NCBI GenBank assembly: GCA_913009655.1 | Contig: CAJVWI010000008.1 | Location: 1 to 64,000 of the forward strand | Direction: 5' to 3' | DNA from: an uncultured Cryomorphaceae bacterium | Lineage (GTDB): Bacteria > Bacteroidota > Bacteroidia > Flavobacteriales > Schleiferiaceae | Length of the DNA: 64,000 nt | Shown here: one piece after another, positions 26,786-35,980 of the stretch | Layout: every line of letters begins with the position of its first letter | Position numbering within the stretch: position 1 is the stretch's first letter | Notes under the pieces: generated by a model | What the model was told of the DNA's origin: nothing | What the model saw: the letters and a program-made list of their open reading frames with translations, nothing else | The model's database searches: none | Program-made: the position numbers and the translations under genes

Positions 26786-27547
26786 ATGAGTTACAATTTT
26801 GCTGTTATTGGCGACCCGATTGACAAATCCCAATCCCCTTCATTATTTCGAAAAATATGGAGCAATAATCCATTAAAAACCAAACTAAATTATTCTTCAA
26901 TAAATCTTAATGAATTTCAACTTGAAGAGTTTTTAGCAACAACTGATTTAAATGGATTTAATGTAACTGCGCCTCTTAAAGAGACTATAATTCCACATCT
27001 CTCAAGACTAACTACAATAGCAGAGGAAATAAAAGCAGTTAACACGGTAGCTAGAGTAAATGATGAATGGATTGGCCACAATACTGATGGAGACGGATTT
27101 TGGGAAATGTGTAAGAATCAACTGCCAACTCCAGAGAAAAGTCAAGATATATGTATTTTGGGCAATGGTGGTGCTGCAAGGGCGATTGTTTACATTTTAA
27201 ATAGTTTAGGCTATCATGGCCTTATTCTATGCAGAACGCCTAAAGGAAATTTTAATTGGCCGGAAATTAAATTTAACACGATTAAGGAATTAAAAGCTAC
27301 CGCAGTAATTCAATGCACAACATTAGGAATGACCCCAAATATTAATAGTAGCCCTCCCCTACCAATTTGGCTAGGCAAAAATAAGCCCGTCGCATTTGAT
27401 TTAATTTATGAACCTACTGAAACAAAATTCCTAAAAGAAATGGAATTTCAAGGCTGTAAAACTATAGGAGGATCACAAATGTTAATATTTCAAGCAAAAA
27501 AAGCATGGAGGTATTGGGTAGATGTCCTCAATATTCCTCAAATTTGA
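26786..27547 (+). CDS. aroE: shikimate dehydrogenase
   Basis: 253 residues. The substrate site is marked by SQSPSLF (about residues 15-21), NGFNVTAPLKE (about 57-67, catalytic lysine in the PLKE motif) and NTDGDGFW. The nucleotide-binding loop is GNGGAARA (about 124-131), and the C-terminal conserved segment is GGSQMLIFQAKKAW. It reduces 3-dehydroshikimate to shikimate in aromatic amino acid synthesis. Length is slightly short but normal for Bacteroidota. A position where many AroE proteins have an NRT/NRS motif for NADP reads CRTPKGN here, so cofactor preference is uncertain. Confidence 0.87.
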   Translation: MSYNFAVIGDPIDKSQSPSLFRKIWSNNPLKTKLNYSSINLNEFQLEEFLATTDLNGFNVTAPLKETIIPHLSRLTTIAEEIKAVNTVARVNDEWIGHNTDGDGFWEMCKNQLPTPEKSQDICILGNGGAARAIVYILNSLGYHGLILCRTPKGNFNWPEIKFNTIKELKATAVIQCTTLGMTPNINSSPPLPIWLGKNKPVAFDLIYEPTETKFLKEMEFQGCKTIGGSQMLIFQAKKAWRYWVDVLNIPQI

Positions 27548-27574
27548 ACAGAAATTCATTAAATACCACCAGCT

Positions 27575-29431
27575 ATGGCTGAGAAAGACTTACTTCCCGA
27601 AGAAGGGAATACGATTGCAGAGAATGCGAAAAATATTGAATCCATTGACAATAAGAAGGATTCCGTAGATAAAAAAGAGCTCAAAAATAATGAGCTAAAA
27701 GCCGCCCACCCAGAAATTAAAAAGGTTTCAGGGTCTGAAAAAGAAACTCAAGAGTCCATAGTTAAAGACCCACCTAACTCAGATGCAACTGACGCAGACT
27801 CAGGTGAGACTGATGCAGACTTAGGTGGAACTGATGCAGACTTAGGTGGAACTGATGCAGAAGTGGTAGAAGAAAAAAATAAAGAGGATAAAGAAGAGCA
27901 TGACGACCATACTTCTGATTACAATGAGAAATCAGACGAAGAACTGTTAATCGAAGCTAAGAAAGTTCTAAAAAATATCCCTATCAAGGATGCTAGGATA
28001 CCTATTTTAGCGATAAAGTCGGTTCTCTCGCCGAGATGGGATAACGAAAGATCTGAGGCTCAAGAAAAATATATTGAAAGTGGAGGTAACATAATTGATT
28101 TTCACTTTGATCAAAAAAATAAAGAGGATTTTTACAAAGTCTTTAATGATTTCAAAAAATTATATTCTGAATACCGCGCGCAGCTGCAAGGTAAAATGGC
28201 AATTAATCTTGAACTCAAGAAAAACTTGCTTTCAGAAATAAAAAAATTGGCGGAAAGTGATGATTTACCTACCGGCCACACTTACAAAGAATTTAAACGC
28301 ATTAATGATAAATGGAAAGAAATAGGTCATGTACCAAATGAGGCGACACGAGACTTGTATGCGTCATATAGATTTTTTGTAGATCGATTCTATGATAATC
28401 TAAGACTATCTCAGGATTTACGGGACTTAGATCATAAGCACAATAAAGAAGCGAAACAAAACCTAATTGCAGAGATCAAATCTCTATCAGAGAAAGATTG
28501 GACTGCTGCACTTGGTAAAGATCTACAGAGATTACATGCATCCTGGAAAGAAGTAGGTCCCGTTTCTGTTGAAGACAAAGAGACTCTATGGGCCTCATTT
28601 CAAGAAAATTCAAATATTTTACATGAAAAGCGAAGGTTAAAACAAGAAGCTGCAGCTGAAAATAATAAAACAAAATTAGGCTTAAAAGAAAAAATAGTAG
28701 AGGAATTAGAAAGCCTTTGCTCCTCGGAGTATAGCGATCATAAACAATGGCAAAACTCGACAGATAAAGCCAAAGAGCTCAGAGAATCAATGTCTAAAAT
28801 AGGAAGGACATTTAGCACTGCAAGTGATCTGCTATGGGACCGATTTAAAAAATCTGAGAAACTTTTTTTTAAAAATCGGAATCAATTCTATAAAGGAAGA
28901 AAGACCCTACTCAAGGTTGCTCTAGATGCCAAATATGAACTGGTGTTAAAGGCAGAAGAACTTTCAGTTCGGACGGATTGGTCTGTTGCCGTAAAAGAGG
29001 TGAAAAAACTACAAGAAGATTGGAAAAAAACAGGATTTGTCCCTCGAAAAGACTCAGATAAGGCATGGCTCAAATTTAAATCTGCCTGTAATAAATTTTT
29101 TGATTCTATGCGATCCGCCAATGGAGAAATGCGAATTATTCAAAGGAAAGAGGACGACCGTAGTAATAAACTTTCTAATGCTTTATCTAATGTGGAAAAG
29201 GCCAAAAGGGATCTTTCTCAATTAGAAAATAATATGGGATTTTTTCAATTTGCCAATGAAAATAGTCCGATAGTAAAAGATGCTCAGAAAAAAGTTGACG
29301 ATGCCAAAAAAATTGTAGAGAAAGCTGAAAAAAATTTAAAAGAAATTCGAATTGCTCAAAGAAAAGAAGATAACGAAAAATCAATCGTGGATAAACCTTC
29401 AGAAACCGAAGAAAATAGCAACGAAAAATAA
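27575..29431 (+). CDS. DUF349 domain protein with acidic repetitive N-terminus
   Basis: 618 residues. The first about 130 are very acidic and low-complexity, including a 7-residue tandem repeat (TDADLGG type). The rest is helical, with four or five DUF349 units recognised by the recurring W(K)xxGxVP element (KWKEIGHVP, SWKEVGPVS, DWKKTGFVP). A charged coiled-coil tail (about 530-618) ends the protein. DUF349 proteins are common in Bacteroidota and cytoplasmic; their biochemical role is not established. It lies 27 bases after aroE and 3 bases before uvrB, so it is likely in the same transcript. Nothing in it suggests an enzyme. Confidence 0.8.
   Translation: MAEKDLLPEEGNTIAENAKNIESIDNKKDSVDKKELKNNELKAAHPEIKKVSGSEKETQESIVKDPPNSDATDADSGETDADLGGTDADLGGTDAEVVEEKNKEDKEEHDDHTSDYNEKSDEELLIEAKKVLKNIPIKDARIPILAIKSVLSPRWDNERSEAQEKYIESGGNIIDFHFDQKNKEDFYKVFNDFKKLYSEYRAQLQGKMAINLELKKNLLSEIKKLAESDDLPTGHTYKEFKRINDKWKEIGHVPNEATRDLYASYRFFVDRFYDNLRLSQDLRDLDHKHNKEAKQNLIAEIKSLSEKDWTAALGKDLQRLHASWKEVGPVSVEDKETLWASFQENSNILHEKRRLKQEAAAENNKTKLGLKEKIVEELESLCSSEYSDHKQWQNSTDKAKELRESMSKIGRTFSTASDLLWDRFKKSEKLFFKNRNQFYKGRKTLLKVALDAKYELVLKAEELSVRTDWSVAVKEVKKLQEDWKKTGFVPRKDSDKAWLKFKSACNKFFDSMRSANGEMRIIQRKEDDRSNKLSNALSNVEKAKRDLSQLENNMGFFQFANENSPIVKDAQKKVDDAKKIVEKAEKNLKEIRIAQRKEDNEKSIVDKPSETEENSNEK
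27788..27859 (+). repeat. 21-bp in-frame tandem repeat, about 3.4 copies
   Basis: The unit ACTGATGCAGACTTAGGTGGA (7 codons, TDADLGG) is repeated within the DUF349 gene. The two middle copies are identical over 21 bases, and the outer copies are diverged. A 21-base unit lets copy number change without a frameshift. Confidence 0.85.
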
Positions 29432-29434
29432 AAT

Positions 29435-31429
29435 ATGGATTTTCAAATAGAAAGTCCTTTTCAGCCTACTGGCGATCAGCCTCAAGCTATAGAAAAACTA
29501 ACTGATGGGATTTTAAATGGTGAGTCCCACCAATCATTATTGGGAGTAACGGGTTCAGGCAAAACATTTACTGTTGCAAACGTTATAAACAGAGTTCAAC
29601 GTCCAACATTAGTTTTATCACATAATAAAACTCTAGCTGCACAACTATATCAAGAATTTAAATCATTTTTCCCAAATAATGCAGTTGAATACTTTGTATC
29701 CTATTATGACTATTATCAGCCCGAAGCATTTATGCCGAGCAGTGGGACTTATATCGAGAAAGACCTTAGCATAAATGATGAAATAGAAAAAATGAGGCTG
29801 AGCGCGACTTCCTCTCTCTTAAGTGGAAGGAAAGATGTGATAGTTGTAGCATCTGTCTCCTGCCTTTATGGAATGGGGAACCCCGATGCTTTTAATTCGC
29901 AAACTATTGAGATATCAAAAGGTCAAATTATTTCAAGACAAAAGCTTTTACTAAAATTTGTTAGTGCTCTTTATAGCAGAACAACAGGAGACTTTAAAAG
30001 AGGTAATTTTCGCGTCAAAGGAGACACTGTAGATGTATTTCCGGCTTATGGTGAGCTATTTCATAGAATACTATTTTGGGGCGATGAAATTGAATCAATA
30101 GAGGTCTGGGATCCAACTGAAATGAAGAAAAAAGAAGACATTGAAGACCTAAGACTATTTCCTGCAAATTTATTTGTAACAACTCCTGATCAGCTCAATA
30201 ATGCAATTAAAGATATTGAGCTTGACCTTGGTTTACAGGTTGAACATTTTATAAAAACAGATAGACCCCTCGAAGCAAAGCGCATTAAAGAGCGAACAAC
30301 GTTTGATCTTGAGATGATCAGAGAACTAGGCTATTGTTCTGGAATAGAGAACTACAGTAGATATTTAGATGGACGAAAGCCAAATACACGGCCTTATTGC
30401 CTAGTAGACTATTTCGCAAAAGATTTTTTACTTGTCGTTGATGAAAGCCATGTTAGTCTCCCACAAGTAAGGGCGATGTATGGGGGTGATCGTTCGCGAA
30501 AAGAAAATCTTGTAGAATATGGATTTCGTCTTCCTGCAGCAATGGATAACAGGCCCCTTAAATTTGATGAATTTGAAGCACTTCAAAATCAAGTCATTTA
30601 TGTTTCCGCAACTCCTGCAGATCATGAACTAGAAAAATCTGAAGGAGTTATTGTTGAACAAATTATTCGTCCTACTGGACTACTTGACCCAATAATCGAG
30701 GTTCGACCTAGTGAAAACCAAGTTGATGATCTAATGGAAGAGATTCGTATCAGGTCTGAAAAAAATGAAAGAATATTAGTAACTACTCTAACAAAGCGCA
30801 TGGCTGAGGAATTGACTAAGTATTTTTTACGCTATGGAGTACGCTGCCGCTATATTCATTCAGATGTTGAAACGTTAGATAGAATACAAATAATGGAAGA
30901 TTTGCGCAAAGGTCTATTCGACGTATTGATTGGAGTAAATCTATTAAGAGAAGGTCTTGATTTCCCGCAAGTTTCCCTTGTTGCAATTATTGATGCTGAT
31001 AAAGAAGGATTTCTAAGATCTGAAAGATCACTAGTCCAAACTATTGGACGCGCCGCAAGAAATATCAATGGTATGGCTATTTTTTATGCCGATAAAATAA
31101 CTTCTTCAATGCAAAAAACAATGTCAGAGACAACACGCCGTAGAAAAATTCAGTCGGAATATAATACTGCTCACAACATAATACCAAAAGCGATAATTAA
31201 AGAAGAGTCTCACGCTTTCCAGGATAAGTATGAAGAAACCCTGCGAATAGATACTGCAAAAAGAAAATTAGATGAGACAAGAGTTGGCTTACTAACTGCC
31301 AGTCAATTGGAGGATCGGATTATCAAAACAAGAAAAGAGATGGAAAAATCGGCAAAAAATCTAGATTTTCTTGAGGCTGCTAAATACAGGGATCTTTTAG
31401 CTCAATTACAAAAAGCCAAGAAGAGCTAA
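29435..31429 (+). CDS. uvrB: excinuclease ABC subunit B
   Basis: 664 residues, normal length. It begins with the conserved FQPTGDQPQAIEKL, followed by Walker A GVTGSGKT (about residues 39-46), the beta-hairpin region (VSYYDYYQPEAF) and DESHVSLPQ (Walker B/DEAD-like). Helicase motifs V and VI are seen at LLREGLDFPQVSLVAI and QTIGRAARN. A C-terminal UvrC-binding UVR domain closes it (about 625-660). It is the damage-verifying helicase of nucleotide excision repair in the cytoplasm. Three bases separate it from the DUF349 gene. No SOS-type operator is recognisable. Confidence 0.97.
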   Translation: MDFQIESPFQPTGDQPQAIEKLTDGILNGESHQSLLGVTGSGKTFTVANVINRVQRPTLVLSHNKTLAAQLYQEFKSFFPNNAVEYFVSYYDYYQPEAFMPSSGTYIEKDLSINDEIEKMRLSATSSLLSGRKDVIVVASVSCLYGMGNPDAFNSQTIEISKGQIISRQKLLLKFVSALYSRTTGDFKRGNFRVKGDTVDVFPAYGELFHRILFWGDEIESIEVWDPTEMKKKEDIEDLRLFPANLFVTTPDQLNNAIKDIELDLGLQVEHFIKTDRPLEAKRIKERTTFDLEMIRELGYCSGIENYSRYLDGRKPNTRPYCLVDYFAKDFLLVVDESHVSLPQVRAMYGGDRSRKENLVEYGFRLPAAMDNRPLKFDEFEALQNQVIYVSATPADHELEKSEGVIVEQIIRPTGLLDPIIEVRPSENQVDDLMEEIRIRSEKNERILVTTLTKRMAEELTKYFLRYGVRCRYIHSDVETLDRIQIMEDLRKGLFDVLIGVNLLREGLDFPQVSLVAIIDADKEGFLRSERSLVQTIGRAARNINGMAIFYADKITSSMQKTMSETTRRRKIQSEYNTAHNIIPKAIIKEESHAFQDKYEETLRIDTAKRKLDETRVGLLTASQLEDRIIKTRKEMEKSAKNLDFLEAAKYRDLLAQLQKAKKS

Positions 31430-31447
31430 AAATATTTTCTTAATTAT

Positions 31448-31693
31448 TTATCCATTTTTAATTTTTGCCCTTAAAATGATAACAGCAAGAACCAGTGTTG
31501 TAACATTAGCAAAAGTCATTGGGCCATTTCTCATCATTACCCCATAAACCAACCAAAACAATATCCCCACAGTAAAGAGTGAATACATCCATAAACTTAT
31601 AGAAGCAGTGTCTTTTGTGCGAATAACTTTAATTGCTTGCGGGACAAAGGAAAAAGTGGTCAAGACAGAAGCTAACCATCCAATAGTCTCCAT
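31448..31693 (-). CDS. SemiSWEET sugar transporter
   Basis: 81 residues forming three hydrophobic helices, the size of a single SemiSWEET/MtN3 triple-helix bundle. The PQ-loop signature is FVPQAIKVIRTKDTASIS (about residues 17-34). SemiSWEETs work as dimers that move sugars across the inner membrane by facilitated diffusion. It is the last gene of the minus-strand run, 3 bases after the cytoplasmic cyclophilin-FKBP fusion. It faces uvrB with only 18 bp between stops. No sugar-metabolic partner is adjacent, so the substrate is unknown. Confidence 0.85.
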   Translation of the reverse strand: METIGWLASVLTTFSFVPQAIKVIRTKDTASISLWMYSLFTVGILFWLVYGVMMRNGPMTFANVTTLVLAVIILRAKIKNG

Positions 31694-31696
31694 CTA

Positions 31697-32629
31697 CTAA
31701 ACTACTTTAACTAATTCAACATCGAAAATTAATGTTGCGTTAGGTGGAATTACTCCACCTGCGCCTTGAGAACCGTAACCCAATTCAGATGGAATAACAA
31801 AACGAGCTTTACCACCCTCCTTGAGAAGCATAATACCTTCATCCCATCCAGGAATTACTCTACCAACTCCAATAGGTATATCTATAGGCTCACCCCGCTG
31901 AATACTTGAATCAAAAGTAGAGCCATCAATTAGGCTTCCTGTATAATGAACTTTCACAGTTTGCCCGGAATTTGGAGCTTTACCTGTTCCCTCTAACTCC
32001 ATTTTGTAATATAAACCTGAATCTGTCTTAGTCATACCTTCTGTAACCGACTCAATAGCTTTCAACTGCGAAGCTTTACCCTCAGACTCAATTTCATTTT
32101 GAGCCTCAATACCTTTTTCAAAAGCTTCATGAGCATTGAATGATTCTGCCTCTGAGCCGATTGCCAAAATCTCTACATTATTTAATTTATCATTCTCCGA
32201 TACCTTGTCAACAACTTCCTGACCTTCAACAACCTGGCCAAAAACTGTATGCTTGCCGTCAAGCCATGAAGTCTCAACATGAGTGATAAAAAACTGAGAA
32301 CCATTTGTTCCAGGACCTGAATTTGCCATTGATAACACTCCAGGGCCTGAATGCTTTAAGTTAGAAACGATTTCATCTGGAAAGTTATAACCGGGACCGC
32401 CAGTTCCCTTTCCTTGAGGGCATCCACCTTGAATCATAAAGTCAGGAATCACCCTATGGAAAGAAAGTCCATCATAATACTTTTGACCATCAGGGAATGC
32501 TGAGTTTTTTTGAATTCCAGTTGCTAAACCCACAAAATTACCAACAGTCATGGGCGTCTGCTTATGATGGAGTAAAACTGTGATTGTTCCTTTTGAAGTA
32601 TTGAAACGAGCATACAAGCCGTCATTCAT
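31697..32629 (-). CDS. cytoplasmic dual peptidyl-prolyl isomerase: cyclophilin-FKBP fusion
   Basis: 310 residues with no signal peptide. Residues about 1-165 form a cyclophilin domain with [29 protein letters not shown] and the W of [14 protein letters not shown] helical linker (about 165-200) leads to an FKBP domain (about 205-310) with [25 protein letters not shown] and [18 protein letters not shown]. Active-site residues of both classes are retained, so two different isomerase folds reside in one chain. Dual-family immunophilins of this order are known in Bacteroidota. It lies 54 bp after a second, lipoprotein version (32684-33871). The start [14 protein letters not shown] is directly at the cyclophilin domain, supporting a cytoplasmic place. 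Confidence 0.9.
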   Translation of the reverse strand: MNDGLYARFNTSKGTITVLLHHKQTPMTVGNFVGLATGIQKNSAFPDGQKYYDGLSFHRVIPDFMIQGGCPQGKGTGGPGYNFPDEIVSNLKHSGPGVLSMANSGPGTNGSQFFITHVETSWLDGKHTVFGQVVEGQEVVDKVSENDKLNNVEILAIGSEAESFNAHEAFEKGIEAQNEIESEGKASQLKAIESVTEGMTKTDSGLYYKMELEGTGKAPNSGQTVKVHYTGSLIDGSTFDSSIQRGEPIDIPIGVGRVIPGWDEGIMLLKEGGKARFVIPSELGYGSQGAGGVIPPNATLIFDVELVKVV

Positions 32630-32683
32630 AATTATGTTATTTAAAGAATATTATTAAGAAAATAAGAATGATTTAAGAAGTAA

Positions 32684-33871
32684 TCAATTAGATGGTAAAA
32701 CATCTTCAATCCAAACGTCAAAAACCAAAGAGCTATTCGGAGGAATAACCTGTCCTGCTCCGCTTTCTCCGTAACCAAGATCAGAAGGAATTAACAACTT
32801 TGCATGACTGCCTTTTTTTAAACCGATTATACCTCTCTTCCATCCTTCAATAACACGACCTGAAGGCCCGGCAACTAATGGAAATGGTCCGTAAGGCTCC
32901 CGTTGAGGATTGTAATTATTCATTTGCATCGCCACTTCTTTTACACTACTGTCAAAAGGCTTTCCGGATGATAGATACCCTGCATAGTGAACAAAAACTT
33001 GATCGCCTGCTTTAATAGGTTCACCTTCTCCCACTGTTACATCAAAAACCTTTAACCCGTCTGCTAGTTGGCGAGCTTTAGCATTCCAAAATTTATATTC
33101 TGGCTCATATAAATCTGAATCAACCATTCCCCCATCCATTAACCAATGAAATTGAGCAGATCTTTCAAGACCTTTTTTCGCACTTTCTTTTTTCTTGTCC
33201 TCAACAGCTAAAATTATTTCGTTTTTTTTGGTCGAGAATCTTTCTGGAGCAGAAAAGGATTTCGCTGTTTTGCCTACTCTTATGATCTCAATTGTCATGG
33301 TTATGTCTTCATTTGGTACGTTGGACGCACTTTTTTCAACTCCAGAAATTTCAACGATTTTTTCAATTCCTTTTATGGTTTTCCCAAAGATTGAATGTTT
33401 GTTATCTAACCAAGCTGTTGGTACTTCAGTAATAAAAAACTGAGAACCATTAGTGTTTGGACCGCTGTTGGCCATTGACAATATGCCTGGAGAAGAATGC
33501 TTGAGGTCTGGATGAAATTCATCTGGAAAGCTGTACCCAGGACCACCCTGCCCTGTTCCTTGAGGGTCCCCCCCTTGAATCATGAATTGAGAAATGACGC
33601 GATGAAACTTAAGTCCATCAAAAAACGGCTCTCCGGACTTAGAAGCTACTTCTGGATGATTTCCTTCTGCAAGAGCTACAAAGTTTGCAACTGTCATTGG
33701 CGCCTTTTCCATTTCTAACTCGATCAGTAAATCTCCTTTTGAAGATTTAATTAAAGCAAAAAGACCGTCTTGAAGTTTTACTTTTTCACCATTTACCTCG
33801 ACGCCACTTGGCTTAGCTGCGCAGGACATTATAAAAATTGCTACCAGAGCAAGAGCTGCAAATCGTTTCAT
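32684..33871 (-). CDS. lipoprotein dual peptidyl-prolyl isomerase: cyclophilin-FKBP fusion
   Basis: 395 residues. A lipoprotein signal (MKRFAALALVAIFIMSCAA, lipobox cysteine at residue 17) places it in the periplasm on a membrane. A cyclophilin domain (about 35-200) has FHRVISQFMIQGGDPQG and WLDNKHSIFG. A linker of about 70 residues with a charged, lysine-rich helix follows, and an FKBP domain (about 285-395) has VHYAGYLSSGKPFDSS, VIEGWKRGI and VIPPNSSLVFDVWIEDV. The FKBP flap carries an unusual insertion (MNNYNPQREPYGPFPL). It is probably an envelope folding factor. It lies between the GldI-like lipoprotein and the cytoplasmic fusion, giving three PPIase-family genes in a row. Confidence 0.9.
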   Translation of the reverse strand: MKRFAALALVAIFIMSCAAKPSGVEVNGEKVKLQDGLFALIKSSKGDLLIELEMEKAPMTVANFVALAEGNHPEVASKSGEPFFDGLKFHRVISQFMIQGGDPQGTGQGGPGYSFPDEFHPDLKHSSPGILSMANSGPNTNGSQFFITEVPTAWLDNKHSIFGKTIKGIEKIVEISGVEKSASNVPNEDITMTIEIIRVGKTAKSFSAPERFSTKKNEIILAVEDKKKESAKKGLERSAQFHWLMDGGMVDSDLYEPEYKFWNAKARQLADGLKVFDVTVGEGEPIKAGDQVFVHYAGYLSSGKPFDSSVKEVAMQMNNYNPQREPYGPFPLVAGPSGRVIEGWKRGIIGLKKGSHAKLLIPSDLGYGESGAGQVIPPNSSLVFDVWIEDVLPSN

Positions 33872-33902
33872 AATTCTATACTTAGATAATTTATCATTTT
33901 AT

Positions 33903-34415
33903 TTAGAGAATGCGAAGGTAATAAACAAGGGGTGTAAGAGGAGGTATTGTCTTTAAATCTCCTGCAAGCCCATGTGCAAGATGCGCAGGGATGATTAATA
34001 TTAAACTATCTCCACGTCTAGAACCCAAAGATGCCTCTTGAACTCCCCAAATCGTCTCGTTATCTCGAAGTATTAAAAATTCTGAAATTTTAGATTGACT
34101 AAAATCATAGCCTTTGAGGCTAGTAACTCTTGAGTTAACCCTTGCCAAATCTCCAGTATCCAAAACAACTCCATTACCGCGCTCAATTAAGGAAATATGC
34201 ATTCCCAATCCATTTCTAAGAAATTTGTGACTCGAGGAATCGATGAATAATTCTATGTCTTTACGTTCCGCTTCTAAAACTGCCCTATTTTGAGCAATCA
34301 TTCTCTCAAATTTCTCATATTCAGTCAATTTGAATTCCTTATTTTCTTCTACTTGAGTCAAACATGAGGTTGAAAAAAATAAAGGAAGCATAAAACTCAA
34401 AGCGGTTAATTTCAT
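33903..34415 (-). CDS. GldI-like FKBP-family lipoprotein
   Basis: 170 residues from the ATG at 34415, which gives a clean lipoprotein signal (MKLTALSFMLPLFFSTSC, lipobox FSTSC). The track start at 34508 and an ATG at 34469 would add an odd polar extension and overlap nrnA. A helical segment follows the cysteine, then a divergent FKBP domain (about 75-170) ending IPPLTPLVYYLRIL, with AHLAHGLAG in place of the usual (L)GYG. This matches the GldI group of Bacteroidota gliding/T9SS-associated PPIase lipoproteins. Several FKBP active-site aromatic positions look altered, so isomerase activity is doubtful. It precedes the two dual PPIases in an operon-like run. Confidence 0.65.
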   Translation of the reverse strand: MKLTALSFMLPLFFSTSCLTQVEENKEFKLTEYEKFERMIAQNRAVLEAERKDIELFIDSSSHKFLRNGLGMHISLIERGNGVVLDTGDLARVNSRVTSLKGYDFSQSKISEFLILRDNETIWGVQEASLGSRRGDSLILIIPAHLAHGLAGDLKTIPPLTPLVYYLRIL

Positions 34416-34461
34416 GCTTGAAGAATATGGATAATCAGGATATGATTTTGTCCTAAATAAT

Positions 34462-35463
34462 CTAATCATTGAGAAAAGCTTCTTTGAAGGTAGACTTAAA
34501 CTTATCAATTGTTTCTGTAATACTCATGCTACTTGAACCTCCTGAGGCATTTTTATGACCACCACCTTCCCAATTCTTTCTGGCATATTTATTCACATCA
34601 ACATTGCCCTTACTTCTGAAAGATAGCTTCATATTGCTCTCTGAATCTTCACGAATAAAAATTGAAATCAAAACCCCAGCAACCCCAAGACCTTGATTCA
34701 CAAGGCCTTCTGTGTCTCCAGGTTGATATTCCAATTCTCTAAGATCGTTTTGTTTGATAAATACAATTGAAGCAAACCCATCGTCAGTAATAATAAGGTT
34801 CGATAAGGCGCGACCCCAAATCATTAATCGGCTCTTTGGATTATTATCAAATAAACGGTCGTGAATAACATGAGGAGCGGCTCCAGCTTCAATAAGTTTC
34901 CCCGCAATATGCATGGTCCTACCAGAAGTTATTGGAAATCTAAATGACCCAGTATCCGTAATTAGCCCCGTTAAAAGATTATCTGCACAAGCAAGGTCAA
35001 TATTACCTCCATCCTGTTCAATCAAATCATAAACCATCTCACATGTTGAACTTTTCGAAGTCATGGAAAACACTAAATCAAATGATATATCTGGACTTTC
35101 ATGATGATCAATAATGATTTTACTGCCAGAAAAGCCACTGATAATTGACTCCATTTGATCTCCAACTCTGCTTGCCACATTATAATCGAGGGAGAAAAGA
35201 ACATCAGCCCTTTTAATAATCTCTTTGGCCTTGCTGGAGTCCAAACTAAATATATGAACGAAATCTGATAAATAGCCCACACTTCCCTGTAGCGGTAAAG
35301 AGGGTGGATTTGGGAAAATGACATCAACAGCGAAGTTCTGGCTATGCAAATAGTGAGCTAACCCCAAAGCACTTCCTATTGCATCACCATCAGGATTCCA
35401 ATGACTCGTTAAAACAATCTTTCTCGGCTTTTCCCTTAAAAAAGTTATAATTTGATCAATCAT
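34462..35463 (-). CDS. nrnA: DHH-family phosphoesterase (NrnA-like nanoRNase/pAp phosphatase)
   Basis: 333 residues. DHH motifs are in order: [15 protein letters not shown] (about residues 20-34), SLDYN (about 93-97) and the DHH box [10 protein letters not shown] (about 119-128). A later [11 protein letters not shown] is followed by the DHHA1 domain with [12 protein letters not shown] near the C-terminus (about 301-312). Proteins of this type degrade short RNA oligonucleotides and 3',5'-pAp in the cytoplasm with Mn2+. Length fits NrnA. It is the first gene of the leftward run leading into gldI-like and the PPIases. Substrate assignment within the DHH subfamily is by length and motif only. Confidence 0.85.
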   Translation of the reverse strand: MIDQIITFLREKPRKIVLTSHWNPDGDAIGSALGLAHYLHSQNFAVDVIFPNPPSLPLQGSVGYLSDFVHIFSLDSSKAKEIIKRADVLFSLDYNVASRVGDQMESIISGFSGSKIIIDHHESPDISFDLVFSMTSKSSTCEMVYDLIEQDGGNIDLACADNLLTGLITDTGSFRFPITSGRTMHIAGKLIEAGAAPHVIHDRLFDNNPKSRLMIWGRALSNLIITDDGFASIVFIKQNDLRELEYQPGDTEGLVNQGLGVAGVLISIFIREDSESNMKLSFRSKGNVDVNKYARKNWEGGGHKNASGGSSSMSITETIDKFKSTFKEAFLND

Positions 35464-35467
35464 TCTG

Positions 35468-35501
35468 TTGCATTAAAGTGAGTGTAAATTTCGTAATTTT
35501 G
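35468..35501 (+). promoter_or_regulatory. Bacteroidota-type promoter of ndk
   Basis: TTG (35468-35470), 23 bases, then TAATTTTG (35494-35501), 30 bases before the ATG at 35532. It lies inside the N-terminal extension of the track ORF (35478), which is why I choose the downstream ATG as the ndk start. Confidence 0.6.
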
Positions 35502-35531
35502 CGGCCGAAAACTAGAAATAATTATACCAAG

Positions 35532-35945
35532 ATGAACCGCACCTTTACAATGATCAAACCAGATGCCGTAGAAAACGGCCATATTGGAGCAATATTAGAA
35601 AAAATTAACGCTGCAGGATTTAGCATAGCAGCAATGAAATTAACGAAACTGAGCAAAAGTGATGCTGAAAAGTTTTATGAAATTCACTCTGAGCGACCTT
35701 TTTATAGAGAACTTGTTAATTACATGTCCTCTGGACCAATAGTAGCTGCAATTCTTGAAAAAGATAATGCTGTAAATAATTTTCGAACCCTTATTGGATC
35801 CACAAATCCTGCAGAAGCAGCTGAAGGAACCATTAGAAAACTTTTCGCTACATCTATTTCAGCAAATGCAATTCACGGTTCGGATAGCGACGAAAATGCC
35901 AATTTAGAAGGAGAATTCTTTTTTTCTCTTGATGAGAGGTTCTAA
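35532..35945 (+). CDS. ndk: nucleoside diphosphate kinase
   Basis: 137 residues from the ATG at 35532 ([19 protein letters not shown]). The track start at 35478 adds 18 residues with no family match and would lie upstream of a good promoter. Signature elements: TMIKPDAV at the N-terminus, [15 protein letters not shown], and the active-site loop [15 protein letters not shown] with the phospho-accepting histidine (about residue 116). It equalises nucleoside triphosphate pools using ATP. A GC-containing hairpin follows the stop, between ndk and the convergent DUF721 gene. Length agrees with the usual 137-140 residues. Confidence 0.95.
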   Translation: MNRTFTMIKPDAVENGHIGAILEKINAAGFSIAAMKLTKLSKSDAEKFYEIHSERPFYRELVNYMSSGPIVAAILEKDNAVNNFRTLIGSTNPAEAAEGTIRKLFATSISANAIHGSDSDENANLEGEFFFSLDERF

Positions 35946-35952
35946 ATAAAAT

Positions 35953-35980
35953 AAAGAAGGCCTTTAATTAGGGCTTCTTT
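35953..35980. terminator. bidirectional terminator between ndk and the DUF721 gene
   Basis: AAAGAAGGCC, TTTAATTA loop, GGGCTTCTTT: a 10-bp stem with one mismatch, and A/T runs on both sides as expected for use in both directions. It overlaps the stop codon of the DUF721 gene. Confidence 0.7.

Noticed and set aside
27788-27859. CRISPR-like repeat
   Set aside because: Direct tandem units without spacers, in frame within a coding region.
35478-35531. N-terminal 18-residue extension of ndk
   Set aside because: Contains the promoter -7 element and does not match the family start; ATG at 35532 preferred.
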